Assembly: GCA_017461945.1 (NCBI GenBank)
Contig: JAFTSB010000041.1
Span: 1-57,735 of the forward strand
DNA length: 57,735 nucleotides
Reading direction: 5' to 3'
Source of the DNA: Clostridia bacterium
GTDB taxonomy: Bacteria; Bacillota; Clostridia; Oscillospirales; CAG-272
Shown here: in pieces, positions 48,657 through 57,079 of the stretch
How positions within the stretch are numbered: the first letter of the stretch is position 1
Layout: every line of letters starts with the position of its first letter
Notes under the pieces: generated by a model
Seen by the model: the letters and a program-made list of their open reading frames with translations, nothing else
Told to the model about the DNA's origin: nothing
Database searches by the model: none
Translations under genes and position numbers: made by a program

Positions 48657-49684
48657 TGCCGGATTTGAAATTTGGTTCCGTCTCCTTAAAGCACGGATTG
48701 ATGCTGGCGCCGATGGCCGGCGTAACCGACACCTCCTTTCGCATTCTGTGCCGCCGGGCCGGTGCGGAATATACCGTTAGTGAAATGGTATCGGCCAAGG
48801 CTCTTTGCTTTGAGCAAAAAATGAAAAAGGCGGGGGCGGTACGAACCGCCCCCCTTGCTACCGTCACCTGCCAGGAGGCGCCAATGGCCGTCCAACTGTT
48901 TGGCTCCGACCCCGCCTTCATGCGTGAGGCCGCCATCCTGCTGGAATCGGGTGCCTATTTGGGGGCAAGCAGTGAGCTGCCTCCTGCCGCCATTGATATC
49001 AACATGGGCTGCCCTGTGGCCAAGGTGGTGGGCAATGGAGAAGGCAGCGCTTTGATGAAATCCCCGGAAACCGCCGCCGCCATCGTGCGCGCTATCAAGG
49101 ATGCCATCCACCTGCCGGTGACGGTCAAGATCCGCGCCGGATGGGACGAGCACTCTAAAAACGCCCCCGAGCTGGCCAAGCGGCTGGAGGATGCCGGTGC
49201 CGATCTGATCACGGTACACGGCAGAACACGTCAACAATTTTACGCACCGTATAGCGATAATCGCGTCATAGCCGCTGTGAAACGCGCCGTCCGCATCCCC
49301 GTAGTGGGCAACGGTGACCTCTTTACCGCCGCCGATGTCAAACGGATGCGCGAGGAGACCGGCTGCGACGGCGTGATGATTGCACGGGGCGCTATGGGCA
49401 ATCCGTTTTTGTTTGCCGAAATCATTGCCATGGATGAGGGACTTTCCTATACCCCTCCCACCGACGAAGAACGGCTGGAGCTGGCTATGGTGCACGCCGC
49501 TGATATGGTGGCCCGCAAGGGCGAGCGTGTGGGACTTGCCGAGGCGCGCAAGCATATGCTATGGTATTGTAAGGGGTTGCGTGGCGCTTCTACGGCACGT
49601 GAAGCGCTGACCCACGCCGAAAGTCTGGCCGCCATCCGCGCCGTATTTGACGAATTATTGGAGAGAAATCAATGGGAATCCTGA
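48656..49684 (+). CDS. dus: tRNA-dihydrouridine synthase (DusB-like)
   Basis: 342 residues. It carries the Dus pattern: LMLAPMAGVTDTSFRILCRR at the N-terminus, NMGCPVAKVVGNGEG (the region of the catalytic Cys), VHGRTRQQFY, and IPVVGNGDLFTAADVKRMRE plus GCDGVMIARGAMGNP (FMN phosphate site). It reduces uridine in tRNA with FMN and NADPH. Overlaps the SGNH gene by one base and the next gene by 13, all in one orientation. Confidence 0.95.
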   Translation: MPDLKFGSVSLKHGLMLAPMAGVTDTSFRILCRRAGAEYTVSEMVSAKALCFEQKMKKAGAVRTAPLATVTCQEAPMAVQLFGSDPAFMREAAILLESGAYLGASSELPPAAIDINMGCPVAKVVGNGEGSALMKSPETAAAIVRAIKDAIHLPVTVKIRAGWDEHSKNAPELAKRLEDAGADLITVHGRTRQQFYAPYSDNRVIAAVKRAVRIPVVGNGDLFTAADVKRMREETGCDGVMIARGAMGNPFLFAEIIAMDEGLSYTPPTDEERLELAMVHAADMVARKGERVGLAEARKHMLWYCKGLRGASTAREALTHAESLAAIRAVFDELLERNQWES

Positions 49685-50236
49685 TCATCACCAACGACGA
49701 GCTGCTTTGCCGAATGCTGACCTTGGAGCTGAAGCGCCACGGTATTGCTGAGCAAGGCAAGTTAGATCTGTGCCTGGTGGATCTGGACCGTCATCCGCTC
49801 CCCCTCCACCATAAAGGCTATATCATTGGCCTTTCCCGCACCCCGGAGCAGGTTGACCCCCCCCACCATCGAAAAGCTGACGGCTCTGCTCTCTCTGCCC
49901 TTTTCGGCACGTGCCCTGCAATCGGTGCTGATGCAACTCCCCCACCCACACAAAGACACCATAGAAATCACGGGTCATACACTGCGGCTCAACGGCTCCG
50001 TCATCCATCTCAGCGACACCGAGACCGCCCTGCTGCGGCTGTTGTATGACAATCGCCACCGCGCTGTCACAAACGAGGAGCTGAACGCCCTTTTAGGCGA
50101 TAGCGCCACCCACACCAACACCTTGGCCGTCTTTATGCACCGCCTGCGGCGCAAGCTTTCGCAGGACGGTGTTCAGCGCATCAAAACGCTGCGGCAAAAG
50201 GGGTATCAATGGATCGAAAACGAGGTAACGGTATGA
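49672..50236 (+). CDS. winged-helix response-regulator-like protein, split by a frameshift
   Basis: Two overlapping frames look like one gene. From ATG 49672 the frame reads MGILIITNDELLCRMLTLEL..., a short receiver-like start; near 49857-49864 (eight C) it loses sense. Dropping one C joins it to the second frame (EQVD-PPTIEKLTALL), giving about 187 residues whose C-terminal half is an OmpR/PhoB-type winged helix (LSDTETALLRLLYDNRHRAV ... VFMHRLRRKL ... KTLRQKGYQWI). The receiver part is short and lacks a full phosphorylation pocket. Frameshift could be real, phase-variable, programmed or an assembly error. The 3' end overlaps the next gene by ATGA. Confidence 0.75.
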
Positions 50237-50808
50237 AAAAAACGTCATTTCTGCTACTGCTCGCGATGGTGCTTTTGCTATCGTCGCTTTTGCTTTGCTC
50301 CTGCAAAAAGGATGCCTATACGCCCCCCGACACTCCCCCTGCGACCGATGACGATGGGGGTAGCTCCATGCCCCAAGAGCCCGATAACGACGGTGCCACC
50401 GAGGCCGAGCAGCATCTGGACCGTTACGGTTATCCCTTGGGCTTTACCCTACGCTTTACCAAGGGCGACAGCGGCTTTGACACCGGTACCGGCCAGATCT
50501 TTCAAGGCAACCGCTCCGAGGCCTATGATTTCAGCAGCAAGCTGCGCCAGCTTTATATAGATATGACCGAACACAACATCTACAATCTGCCCGCAGATCT
50601 GACCTACGCCACCCTTTCGGGCGGCGAAACGCCTCCTGCCGATAACGTGCTTTATACCTTGACCTTTACCGAGGATGGCAAGACCTATTCCTTTTCCATC
50701 GACTCTGCGGCAATGGACGCCTACAACACCTCTGACGTTTCCAATCTCCGCGGCCTGGTCCTCTCGCTGGCGCATCTGGCAGACGACCACTTTGCTGCCA
50801 AATCGTGA
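50233..50808 (+). CDS. lipoprotein of unknown function
   Basis: 191 residues from ATG 50233, which overlaps the regulator's stop as ATGA. Signal peptide with LLLCSC lipobox, then a Pro/Asp/Glu-rich linker, then a compact domain (GYPLGFTLRFTKGDSGFDTG, LYIDMTEHNIYNLPADLTYA, YTLTFTEDGKTYSFSIDSAA). No family recognised. The end overlaps the glutamate racemase GTG start. Confidence 0.72.
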   Translation: MKKTSFLLLLAMVLLLSSLLLCSCKKDAYTPPDTPPATDDDGGSSMPQEPDNDGATEAEQHLDRYGYPLGFTLRFTKGDSGFDTGTGQIFQGNRSEAYDFSSKLRQLYIDMTEHNIYNLPADLTYATLSGGETPPADNVLYTLTFTEDGKTYSFSIDSAAMDAYNTSDVSNLRGLVLSLAHLADDHFAAKS

Positions 50809-51566
50809 ATGACCGAACCGCTGCCCCCATTGCCCTGTTTGATTCGGGCGCCGGTGGCATTGGCGTGTTGAGAGAAGTACAAAAGCTGCTCCCCCGGGAG
50901 CAGCTTGTTTATTTTGGCGACAGTCGAAACGCCCCTTATGGGGAACGTTCCGCGCAGGAGGTCAAAGAGCTGGTGCTTTTTCACGGAGAGCGGCTTTTGA
51001 AAAACGCCAAGGCCCTGGTGCTGGCCTGCAACACCGCCACCGCCGTTGCCGCTGCCACGCTGCGGCAACGGTACCCGGGCGTGCCCATCATTGGCATGGA
51101 GCCCGCTTTGCGCCCCGCGGTACATTCTTTGAAAAATCCCAAAGTGCTTGTACTGGCCACGGCGGCCACGTTGAGCCAGGAAAAATACCGTCTTTTGCAA
51201 AAAAAGTACGAAAAAAACGCAACCGTGTGGTCGATTCCGGCTCCGGGACTGGTGCGTCTTGTAGAGGCCGGCCATGGAGATTCGCCGCAGACCGACGCCT
51301 ATTTGCGCACTCTCCTTGCCGATCTGCCCACACCCCCCGATGCCGTTGTGCTGGGCTGTACGCACTTTCCCTTTGCCGCCAATGCCCTGCACCGGGTCTT
51401 GGGGGATATTCCTCTTTGGGACGGTGCCGCCGGCGCCGCCGCTCAATTAAAGCGAGTATTGGAGCAAAAAGGGCTTTCCGCATCAACCGGTGCTGTGGGC
51501 AGTACCGTATTGAACGCCTCTGACCCCCGATCCCTGCCTCTTTTTTTGCGACTTTTGCACCCATAA
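50805..51566 (+). CDS. murI: glutamate racemase
   Basis: 253 residues. Opens with the MurI pattern IALFDSGAGGIGVLREV, then YFGDSRNAPYG, and carries both catalytic cysteines in VLACNTATAVAAATLR and VVLGCTHFPFAA. It makes D-glutamate for peptidoglycan. The GTG start overlaps the stop of the lipoprotein gene, so expression is probably coupled; an ATG at 50809 is in a different frame. It is the last gene of the 48.0-51.6 kb string. Confidence 0.94.
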   Translation: MNDRTAAPIALFDSGAGGIGVLREVQKLLPREQLVYFGDSRNAPYGERSAQEVKELVLFHGERLLKNAKALVLACNTATAVAAATLRQRYPGVPIIGMEPALRPAVHSLKNPKVLVLATAATLSQEKYRLLQKKYEKNATVWSIPAPGLVRLVEAGHGDSPQTDAYLRTLLADLPTPPDAVVLGCTHFPFAANALHRVLGDIPLWDGAAGAAAQLKRVLEQKGLSASTGAVGSTVLNASDPRSLPLFLRLLHP

Positions 51567-51589
51567 TACCAAGGAAACCGCATCAACTC

Positions 51590-51618
51590 TTGCAAAGAGA
51601 GCACATTTATGTTACAAT
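51590..51618 (+). promoter_or_regulatory. sigma-A promoter of the MBOAT gene
   Basis: TTGCAA (51590-51595), 17-base spacer, TACAAT (51613-51618) preceded by TTTATGT, the same extended -10 text as the Ldh promoter at 42040-42068. Confidence 0.75.
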
Positions 51619-51650
51619 AGAAATAATCACAAAGGAAAGGGAGGGATTTT

Positions 51651-53057
51651 ATGCAGTTGACAGGTCCGCTCTTTCTTTTTGTTTTTCTCCCCCTCTCCCT
51701 TCTCCCGCTTCTCCTGCTCAAGCAGCCGCAACGGCGCTTGGCCCTGTCTTTCTTGTCGCTGCTCTTTTTCATCGTGGTCAATCGCAACCATCCCATGGGC
51801 ATGATCCACATTGCGTTGCTGCTGTTTTTCGTTACCGTTTTGGCCTATCTCCCCATTCCTCACAGCGTGGGAGGTGGCCGTCTCCGCACGGTGCTGGGCG
51901 TAGTCGTCCCCTTGCTTTCGCTGATCGCCGCCCGTATTTTAGGCGAGTATTTCCCCCATTTTTACACATACCCCACCGGTATGGGCATCGTTTCTCTTGG
52001 GGCGGTCTCCTATGCCATTGACAACGCCAGAGGCGACGCCGTACGCCCCAAAAACGCCTTAGAGCTGATCGGCTATCTGCTGTTTTTCCCCGTTCTGGCG
52101 GTGGGGCCCATCCTGCGATGCAAGCAATATTTTGACCTGACCGAGGATATTTCCCTTTCTACCGAACGCTTCAGCGAGGGGGCTCGCTTGTACATGATGG
52201 GCTTTGTAAAACGCATTGCCGTGGGCGCTGTGCTGCTGCGCGCCATTGCCGAGGTGCTTTCGTACCGTGCGGTTGCCTTGCCCCTATCGGCAGTTTTGTG
52301 TCTGCTGCTGTTTTCCTATCTGTATTTTTACTTTTTTGTATCCGGCGGTGCCGACATGGCCAGAGGTGTTTGCGCCTTGTACGGTATTGTTCTCCCCCGT
52401 GACCGTGGCAATGTGATCTTTGCTACCACGCCCAGTCGGATGTTTTACGGCATTTTGCTCTCGCTTCGCAACTACTTACTGGATTATCTGTACCGCCCCC
52501 TTTGCCGGCTGTGCGGCAAGCGAGTGGGCCCTCTGCTGTTTGCATTACTGACCTTTTTGCTGACCACGCTGTTTTACCGTACGGATCTCCGCCTTCTGGT
52601 GGTGGCGTTGCCCATTTTGCTGTTCACGCTGCTCTCGCTTTTGCCCCTGCGTTGGCGCAGCAAGCTGCGCGCGCGCCCCTTGAATATCCTCTGTTCCATG
52701 GCCTCGGTGGTGCTGGTTGCCCCCGTAACGCTGGCACTGCTGATGAAAAACCCCTTGGATGTTTTTTCCCTGCTGCGAGATGCGTTTTCCGCGCCCAGCG
52801 CCTATCCCTCCTATTTCATTTTCGGCATGGTAAAGGACACTCGTTATCTTCTTCTCGCGGCCATTCCTATGATCCTTTGCCTGCTGATGGGTCGATACGC
52901 CCCCTTGCTTCGCCGCTCGTCACACACGGCCCTGCAACGCGTTTCCGCCATCGTTGGCACCATACTGCTGTTTGCCGCCTTTGTGTTGACGCTGATCTAT
53001 TTCATGCCCCAGTTCCCGTGGCTTGCCGACTATGTCCACGGCCCCTTTCGTTTGTGA
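51651..53057 (+). CDS. MBOAT-family (AlgI-like) membrane protein lacking canonical His motifs
   Basis: 468 residues with about 11 hydrophobic segments. The AlgI-like order can be followed: LLFFPVLAVGPILRCKQYFD, the SGGADMARGVCALYG stretch (like FSGYSDMAIGL), then LRNYLLDYLYRPL (like RDYLYIPL) and FSLLRDAFSA near the end. The two conserved His-bearing motifs, WRRWH and LWHG, are missing: the region reads MFYGILLSLRNYLL and later LTTLFYRTDL. No His occurs between about residues 110 and 430. So either a divergent enzyme or a transport/scaffold role. Its partner follows 9 bases later. Confidence 0.72.
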   Translation: MQLTGPLFLFVFLPLSLLPLLLLKQPQRRLALSFLSLLFFIVVNRNHPMGMIHIALLLFFVTVLAYLPIPHSVGGGRLRTVLGVVVPLLSLIAARILGEYFPHFYTYPTGMGIVSLGAVSYAIDNARGDAVRPKNALELIGYLLFFPVLAVGPILRCKQYFDLTEDISLSTERFSEGARLYMMGFVKRIAVGAVLLRAIAEVLSYRAVALPLSAVLCLLLFSYLYFYFFVSGGADMARGVCALYGIVLPRDRGNVIFATTPSRMFYGILLSLRNYLLDYLYRPLCRLCGKRVGPLLFALLTFLLTTLFYRTDLRLLVVALPILLFTLLSLLPLRWRSKLRARPLNILCSMASVVLVAPVTLALLMKNPLDVFSLLRDAFSAPSAYPSYFIFGMVKDTRYLLLAAIPMILCLLMGRYAPLLRRSSHTALQRVSAIVGTILLFAAFVLTLIYFMPQFPWLADYVHGPFRL

Positions 53058-53066
53058 GGTGATGTG

Positions 53067-54188
53067 ATGAAACAAGAATCTTCAATGCTTCACCTGATCG
53101 TGGTGACGGTCTTTGTGGGTATACTGTTAACGTGCTCCATTTTTTATTTCACCAATCTGCTGGTAGAGGGCGAATCTACCGTTGCCCCCAGCTGCTATGA
53201 CGGCTCCGTCTTTGAAAGGACCGATCCCCTTTCCGCCTTTCAGCGCACCGTCTATCAGCACGACAGCTCGCTTGCGCTGATACGGGAATATCAATACCGT
53301 TTGTTTGGTATTGTCAGCGGCAACACGGTGATCGCGGGAGAGGATGATTTCCTTTTCCCCGTTTGGGATGAGGCACACCATTACTCTTATGTGGACGATT
53401 TCACCGGTAAATCCGCCTTTACTGCCCGGCAATCCGCCGCGATTCTGGCCGAGCTGGAGCGGCGGCGTACCGCATATGAGGCCTTGGGTGCCGAATACCT
53501 GCTGGTGGTGCTTCCCAACGCCCAGACCGTATACAGCGAGTGTATGCCTGCCTATTACGGTCCTATCAGCGAACAGACGCGATTGCGGATGCTGAATGAG
53601 TACCTATACGACCACGGCTACATTTATTTTGTTGATCTGACCGACGAGCTGCGAGAAGCAAAATCGGATGGGCTGCTGTACAACAACACCGAAAGCTCGC
53701 TGAACGCCCTGGGATTTTATCACGTGTATCGGGCCATATATCAGCGGTTTTCCGATGATGTTTTGGCCAACACCGACCTGATACAGCGCAAGAGCCTTCA
53801 CTTTTATCAACACCGCACCACCGGCAAAAGCGTGGCAAGGGAGGCAGGGCTCTCTGACGTTGTGTACAACCGCACCGTATCGCTTTCCAACTCCACCAAG
53901 CTGAACTATCGCTATGTATACAATGCCGGCTTTGCGGCCACCACCATTCTGCTGCCCTTTTACGTTTCGTCGGAAAACACCGCCTCCCCCGAGCTGCTGC
54001 TGCAGTTTTCCAACACGTGGGACCGCTTGCAGATCGAACCCTATTTTTCTAACACCTTTGGCATGGTGACCTATCAGACGGACTTGGAGGAGGATCCGGG
54101 CACCTTTGCTGCCGCCGCCCCCAAGGTCGTGATTCAGTTTATTTACGAAAATGAGCTGTCTCTTTTGCTGCCCGAGGAAATGCAATAA
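53067..54188 (+). CDS. AlgJ/DltD-like SGNH partner protein with degenerate motif
   Basis: 373 residues from ATG 53067 (GAGGTGATG upstream; GTG 53064 possible). One N-terminal membrane helix (LIVVTVFVGILLTCSIFY) anchors an extracytoplasmic SGNH-like domain (GAEYLLVVLPNAQTVYSECM, YLYDHGYIYFVDLTDELREA). The usual YxxTDTHWNxxG of AlgJ/AlgX-type acyltransferases reads LYNNTESSLNALGFY, so the Asp and His are replaced, and no GDSF-type nucleophile motif was found. With the upstream MBOAT protein it would form the usual pair that O-acylates a surface polymer, but both catalytic signatures are absent. Confidence 0.7.
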   Translation: MKQESSMLHLIVVTVFVGILLTCSIFYFTNLLVEGESTVAPSCYDGSVFERTDPLSAFQRTVYQHDSSLALIREYQYRLFGIVSGNTVIAGEDDFLFPVWDEAHHYSYVDDFTGKSAFTARQSAAILAELERRRTAYEALGAEYLLVVLPNAQTVYSECMPAYYGPISEQTRLRMLNEYLYDHGYIYFVDLTDELREAKSDGLLYNNTESSLNALGFYHVYRAIYQRFSDDVLANTDLIQRKSLHFYQHRTTGKSVAREAGLSDVVYNRTVSLSNSTKLNYRYVYNAGFAATTILLPFYVSSENTASPELLLQFSNTWDRLQIEPYFSNTFGMVTYQTDLEEDPGTFAAAAPKVVIQFIYENELSLLLPEEMQ

Positions 54189-54238
54189 GAGGCAAAATCG
54201 CGTTACGTATCCCTATTTTTGTGTAAGGAGAAGGATGT

Positions 54239-54940
54239 ATGGCACAATGGCTTGACACGGTCTGCTTTGCCTTTGACCTCGGCATATTAGAGGCCATCCA
54301 CAGCTTTGCCGTCACCACCGATCATGCCTTTTTGTGGTTTTTGCGGTTGATCAGTCTGCTGGGTGAGGAGGGCATCGGACTTATGATCATGGGGCTGCTC
54401 CTTTTGCTGTTCCGCCCCTCCCGTCGCACGGGCATTTGTGTGCTGCTGGGGCTGCTGTGCGGTCTGTTTATCACCAACATCTTTTTAAAAAACGCCGTGG
54501 CGCGGGTGCGCCCCTTTCAACGGGAGGATGTGGAAGCCTTTCGCGCGTGGTGGGAATATGCCGGCGCAACAACGGTCAGCGAAAAATCCTTCCCCTCCGG
54601 TCACACCACCGCCGCCATGTCGGCAATGACCGCCCTGTTTTTAAACGGAAACAAAAAATATAGCTGGACGGCCTATATTTTTGTGGTATTGACCGGCCTT
54701 TCCCGTATGTATCTGGTGGTGCATTATCCCACCGACATTCTGGGGGGCTTGTTGGCCGGTGGCCTGGCTGCCGCCGCCGCTTATGGCCTGACGGTATGGA
54801 TTTACCGGCAGATCGCCAAGCACCCCAACGCCCCCGTCTCTCGCTTTGTGCTGCACTTTGACTTAGTGGAGCGCATACGGGGCAAGAAAACCGTCGTCCC
54901 TCGCACCACCGATACCGGTCCGGGCGACGATGCGATGTAA
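54239..54940 (+). CDS. PAP2 family phosphatase (undecaprenyl-diphosphatase-like)
   Basis: 233 residues with about six membrane segments. The three PAP2 signature motifs are present: KNAVARVRP (KxxxxxxRP), FPSGHTTAAMSAM (PSGH) and SRMYLVVHYPTDILGG (SRxxxxxHxxxD). It dephosphorylates lipid phosphates, for instance undecaprenyl diphosphate or phosphatidic acid phosphate, at the membrane. Its last 35 residues are a charged, cytoplasmic tail. It follows the SGNH partner gene by 50 bases and may share transcription with it. Confidence 0.9.
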   Translation: MAQWLDTVCFAFDLGILEAIHSFAVTTDHAFLWFLRLISLLGEEGIGLMIMGLLLLLFRPSRRTGICVLLGLLCGLFITNIFLKNAVARVRPFQREDVEAFRAWWEYAGATTVSEKSFPSGHTTAAMSAMTALFLNGNKKYSWTAYIFVVLTGLSRMYLVVHYPTDILGGLLAGGLAAAAAYGLTVWIYRQIAKHPNAPVSRFVLHFDLVERIRGKKTVVPRTTDTGPGDDAM

Positions 54941-54945
54941 CAGAA

Positions 54946-54980
54946 AAAATGCGGCACAGGTATTGCCTGTGCCGCATTTT
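54946..54980 (+). terminator. intrinsic terminator downstream of PAP2
   Basis: AAAATGCGGCACAGG-TATTG-CCTGTGCCGCATTTT followed by T. The right arm also contains the -35 of the plsY promoter. Confidence 0.9.
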
Positions 54981-54991
54981 TGTGGTATAAT
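54963..54991 (+). promoter_or_regulatory. sigma-A promoter of plsY
   Basis: TTGCCT (54963-54968), 17-base spacer, TATAAT (54986-54991). The -35 lies inside the terminator stem. Confidence 0.8.
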
Positions 54992-55044
54992 GTATGCTGT
55001 AAGAATGTTTCCCCCACACATTTCCATCCAAAAGGAGGAGCCTT

Positions 55045-55833
55045 ATGTTTTTGGTATGGGGCATCTATAATCTTTTCAAAAATGGTCTGCTGCGCTCACT
55101 GCTGGCCGCCTGGCAGCCCGGCGAGACCGGACACGCCGTGGCCATTGGTCTTTCCTTTGCGCTTTGTATTCTTTTCTCCTATTTGCTGGGCAGTATCAAC
55201 TTTGCCCTGGTCATTTCCAAGGTGTTTTATCACGACGATATCCGCAAATACGGCAGCGGCAATGCGGGTGCCACCAACATGGCAAGAACCTACGGCAAAA
55301 AGGCCGCTGTGGCCACCTTTTTGTGTGACGGTCTCAAGGGCGTGATCTCCATTCTGTTTGCCTGCCTTATCTTTGCACACCCCATGAGCGAGCCCTATTA
55401 TTTCTACTACGTTACCGCCGTTTACTTCTCGGCCTTCTTCTGCATTTTCGGCCATGTGTTCCCCTGCTTCTCCCACTTCAAGGGTGGCAAGGGCTTTGCC
55501 ACCACCGCGCTGACGGTTATCGCGCTCAACCCCTTTATCGCCGCTATCCTGCTGGCGATCTATATCCCATTGGTCGCCATGACTCGCTATATCTCGCTGG
55601 GCTCTGTCATCATTTCCCTGTTTTACCCCATTCTGCTTTCCAGCTTTGACAGCATCACGGTGCAATATGGCATCTCCACCTTTGTATCGTTGCTGATCGC
55701 CGCCCTTGTTACATGGGCACACCGCGAAAATCTGAAACGCATCTATCACGGCAACGAGCGAAAGATCAAGCTGTGGCACAAGGAGCCCGACACATCCGCT
55801 GGCACCGAAGACAACACCGACGACAAGCAATGA
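55045..55833 (+). CDS. plsY: glycerol-3-phosphate acyltransferase PlsY
   Basis: 262 residues, polytopic. It carries the PlsY motifs YLLGSINFALVISK (S/G-rich), YGSGNAGATNMARTYGKK (the GSGNxGxTN loop) and HVFPCFSHFKGGKGFATTAL (third motif), each typical of the enzyme. It transfers an acyl group from acyl phosphate to glycerol-3-phosphate, the first step of phospholipid synthesis. The C-terminal ~30 residues are a charged extension (about 230 onward). AAAGGAGGAG precedes the ATG. Confidence 0.95.
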   Translation: MFLVWGIYNLFKNGLLRSLLAAWQPGETGHAVAIGLSFALCILFSYLLGSINFALVISKVFYHDDIRKYGSGNAGATNMARTYGKKAAVATFLCDGLKGVISILFACLIFAHPMSEPYYFYYVTAVYFSAFFCIFGHVFPCFSHFKGGKGFATTALTVIALNPFIAAILLAIYIPLVAMTRYISLGSVIISLFYPILLSSFDSITVQYGISTFVSLLIAALVTWAHRENLKRIYHGNERKIKLWHKEPDTSAGTEDNTDDKQ

Positions 55834-55879
55834 CCCGCCCCCCAAGTGGGTGCAAACCTTTACGAAAAGGAAGAAAAAA

Positions 55880-57070
55880 GTGAATACGTATGCTGAACTT
55901 GCGTCGCTTTGCCTGCTGGCAGCGCGCACCGAAACCTTAAAAAAATTGATCTTTTCCCGACCCAATGACGGCGATATCAATCGCGCCACGGGCGTGCTGT
56001 GCCGCGTTGGCGGTCAAGTGGTTTTGCAGATCGAAACCCTGCACAGCGATCACAAGGCCACCCACGAAAATCTACCCCTGAATCGCGAAACCGAGGATAT
56101 TCTGTCGGTGCGATTTACCCGTTTTTCACAGATCAATCTGCTGACCACAGGGGGCGACTGTGAATTCCGCCGCACCAAAAAGGGCGCCGAGCTAATACTG
56201 GGTGCCGATAAGCTGCGCCGCCGCTTGCTGGACGACATCAATCTGGAAACCGTGACCATTGGCGGCAACGACAAGGAAAAGAAGCGCATCCTCACCGGCA
56301 AAGAGCCCTTTTTGATGCATTTGGGCGTTGCCGATGCCAATGGACGCATTTATGACAAGAAACAGGCCAAATTCCGCCAGATCAACCGTTTTTTGGAGCT
56401 GATCGCGGACATTCTCCCTGCCCTGCCCAAGGAGGAGATCCGTATTGTGGATCTGTGCTGCGGCAAAAGCTATCTTTCCTTTGCCGTGTACCATTATTTT
56501 GCAAACGTATTGGGATTTTCGGTTTCGATGACCGGTGTGGACCTCAAGCCCGACGTAATCGATTACTGCCAGGATGTGGCCGAAAATCTCCATTTTGACG
56601 GTTTGGAATTCCTGTGCGGCGATGTGGGCGCATATGAGACCGCTGACGAGCCCGATCTGGTCATTTCTCTCCACGCCTGCGATACCGCCACCGATCTGGT
56701 GCTGGAGCGCGCGCTGGATTTTGAGGCCAAGGTCATTCTGGCCACCCCCTGCTGTCACCACGAGCTCAATCACAATCTCAACTGCCCTGCGTTGGATTTC
56801 ATTGCCCAGCATTCAATGCTGCGCCAGAAATTCTGCGATGCCGCCACCGATGCGCTACGCCTGAAGTGGTTGGAGGCCAACGGCTATGATGTAACCGCGT
56901 TGGAGCTGATCGACCCCGATGATACCCCCAAAAATATTATGCTCCGTGCCATCCGTCGCCCCACCGCCGGTGAAAATACCCCGGCCGAGGTGCGCGCCAT
57001 TGCCGAGTACAAGGCAGCCCGTGATTTTTTGATGGGGCCGCCCCAAAAGACTGCGAAAAAGAAGAAATAA
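55880..57070 (+). CDS. class I SAM-dependent methyltransferase
   Basis: 396 residues from GTG 55880 (AAAAGGAAG just upstream; GTG 55850 is less likely). The N-terminal ~180 residues are a separate domain (LLTTGGDCEFRRTKKGAEL). The methyltransferase core is EIRIVDLCCGKSYLSFAVYH (SAM-binding motif I), then GVDLKPDVIDYC, VISLHACDTATDLVL and LATPCCHHELNHNL, matching methyltransferases related to the Methyltransf_32 group. The substrate is unknown; tRNA is one guess, since a TtcA-like tRNA gene follows after 9 bases. Confidence 0.85.
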   Translation: MNTYAELASLCLLAARTETLKKLIFSRPNDGDINRATGVLCRVGGQVVLQIETLHSDHKATHENLPLNRETEDILSVRFTRFSQINLLTTGGDCEFRRTKKGAELILGADKLRRRLLDDINLETVTIGGNDKEKKRILTGKEPFLMHLGVADANGRIYDKKQAKFRQINRFLELIADILPALPKEEIRIVDLCCGKSYLSFAVYHYFANVLGFSVSMTGVDLKPDVIDYCQDVAENLHFDGLEFLCGDVGAYETADEPDLVISLHACDTATDLVLERALDFEAKVILATPCCHHELNHNLNCPALDFIAQHSMLRQKFCDAATDALRLKWLEANGYDVTALELIDPDDTPKNIMLRAIRRPTAGENTPAEVRAIAEYKAARDFLMGPPQKTAKKKK

Positions 57071-57079
57071 GGAGCTTTC

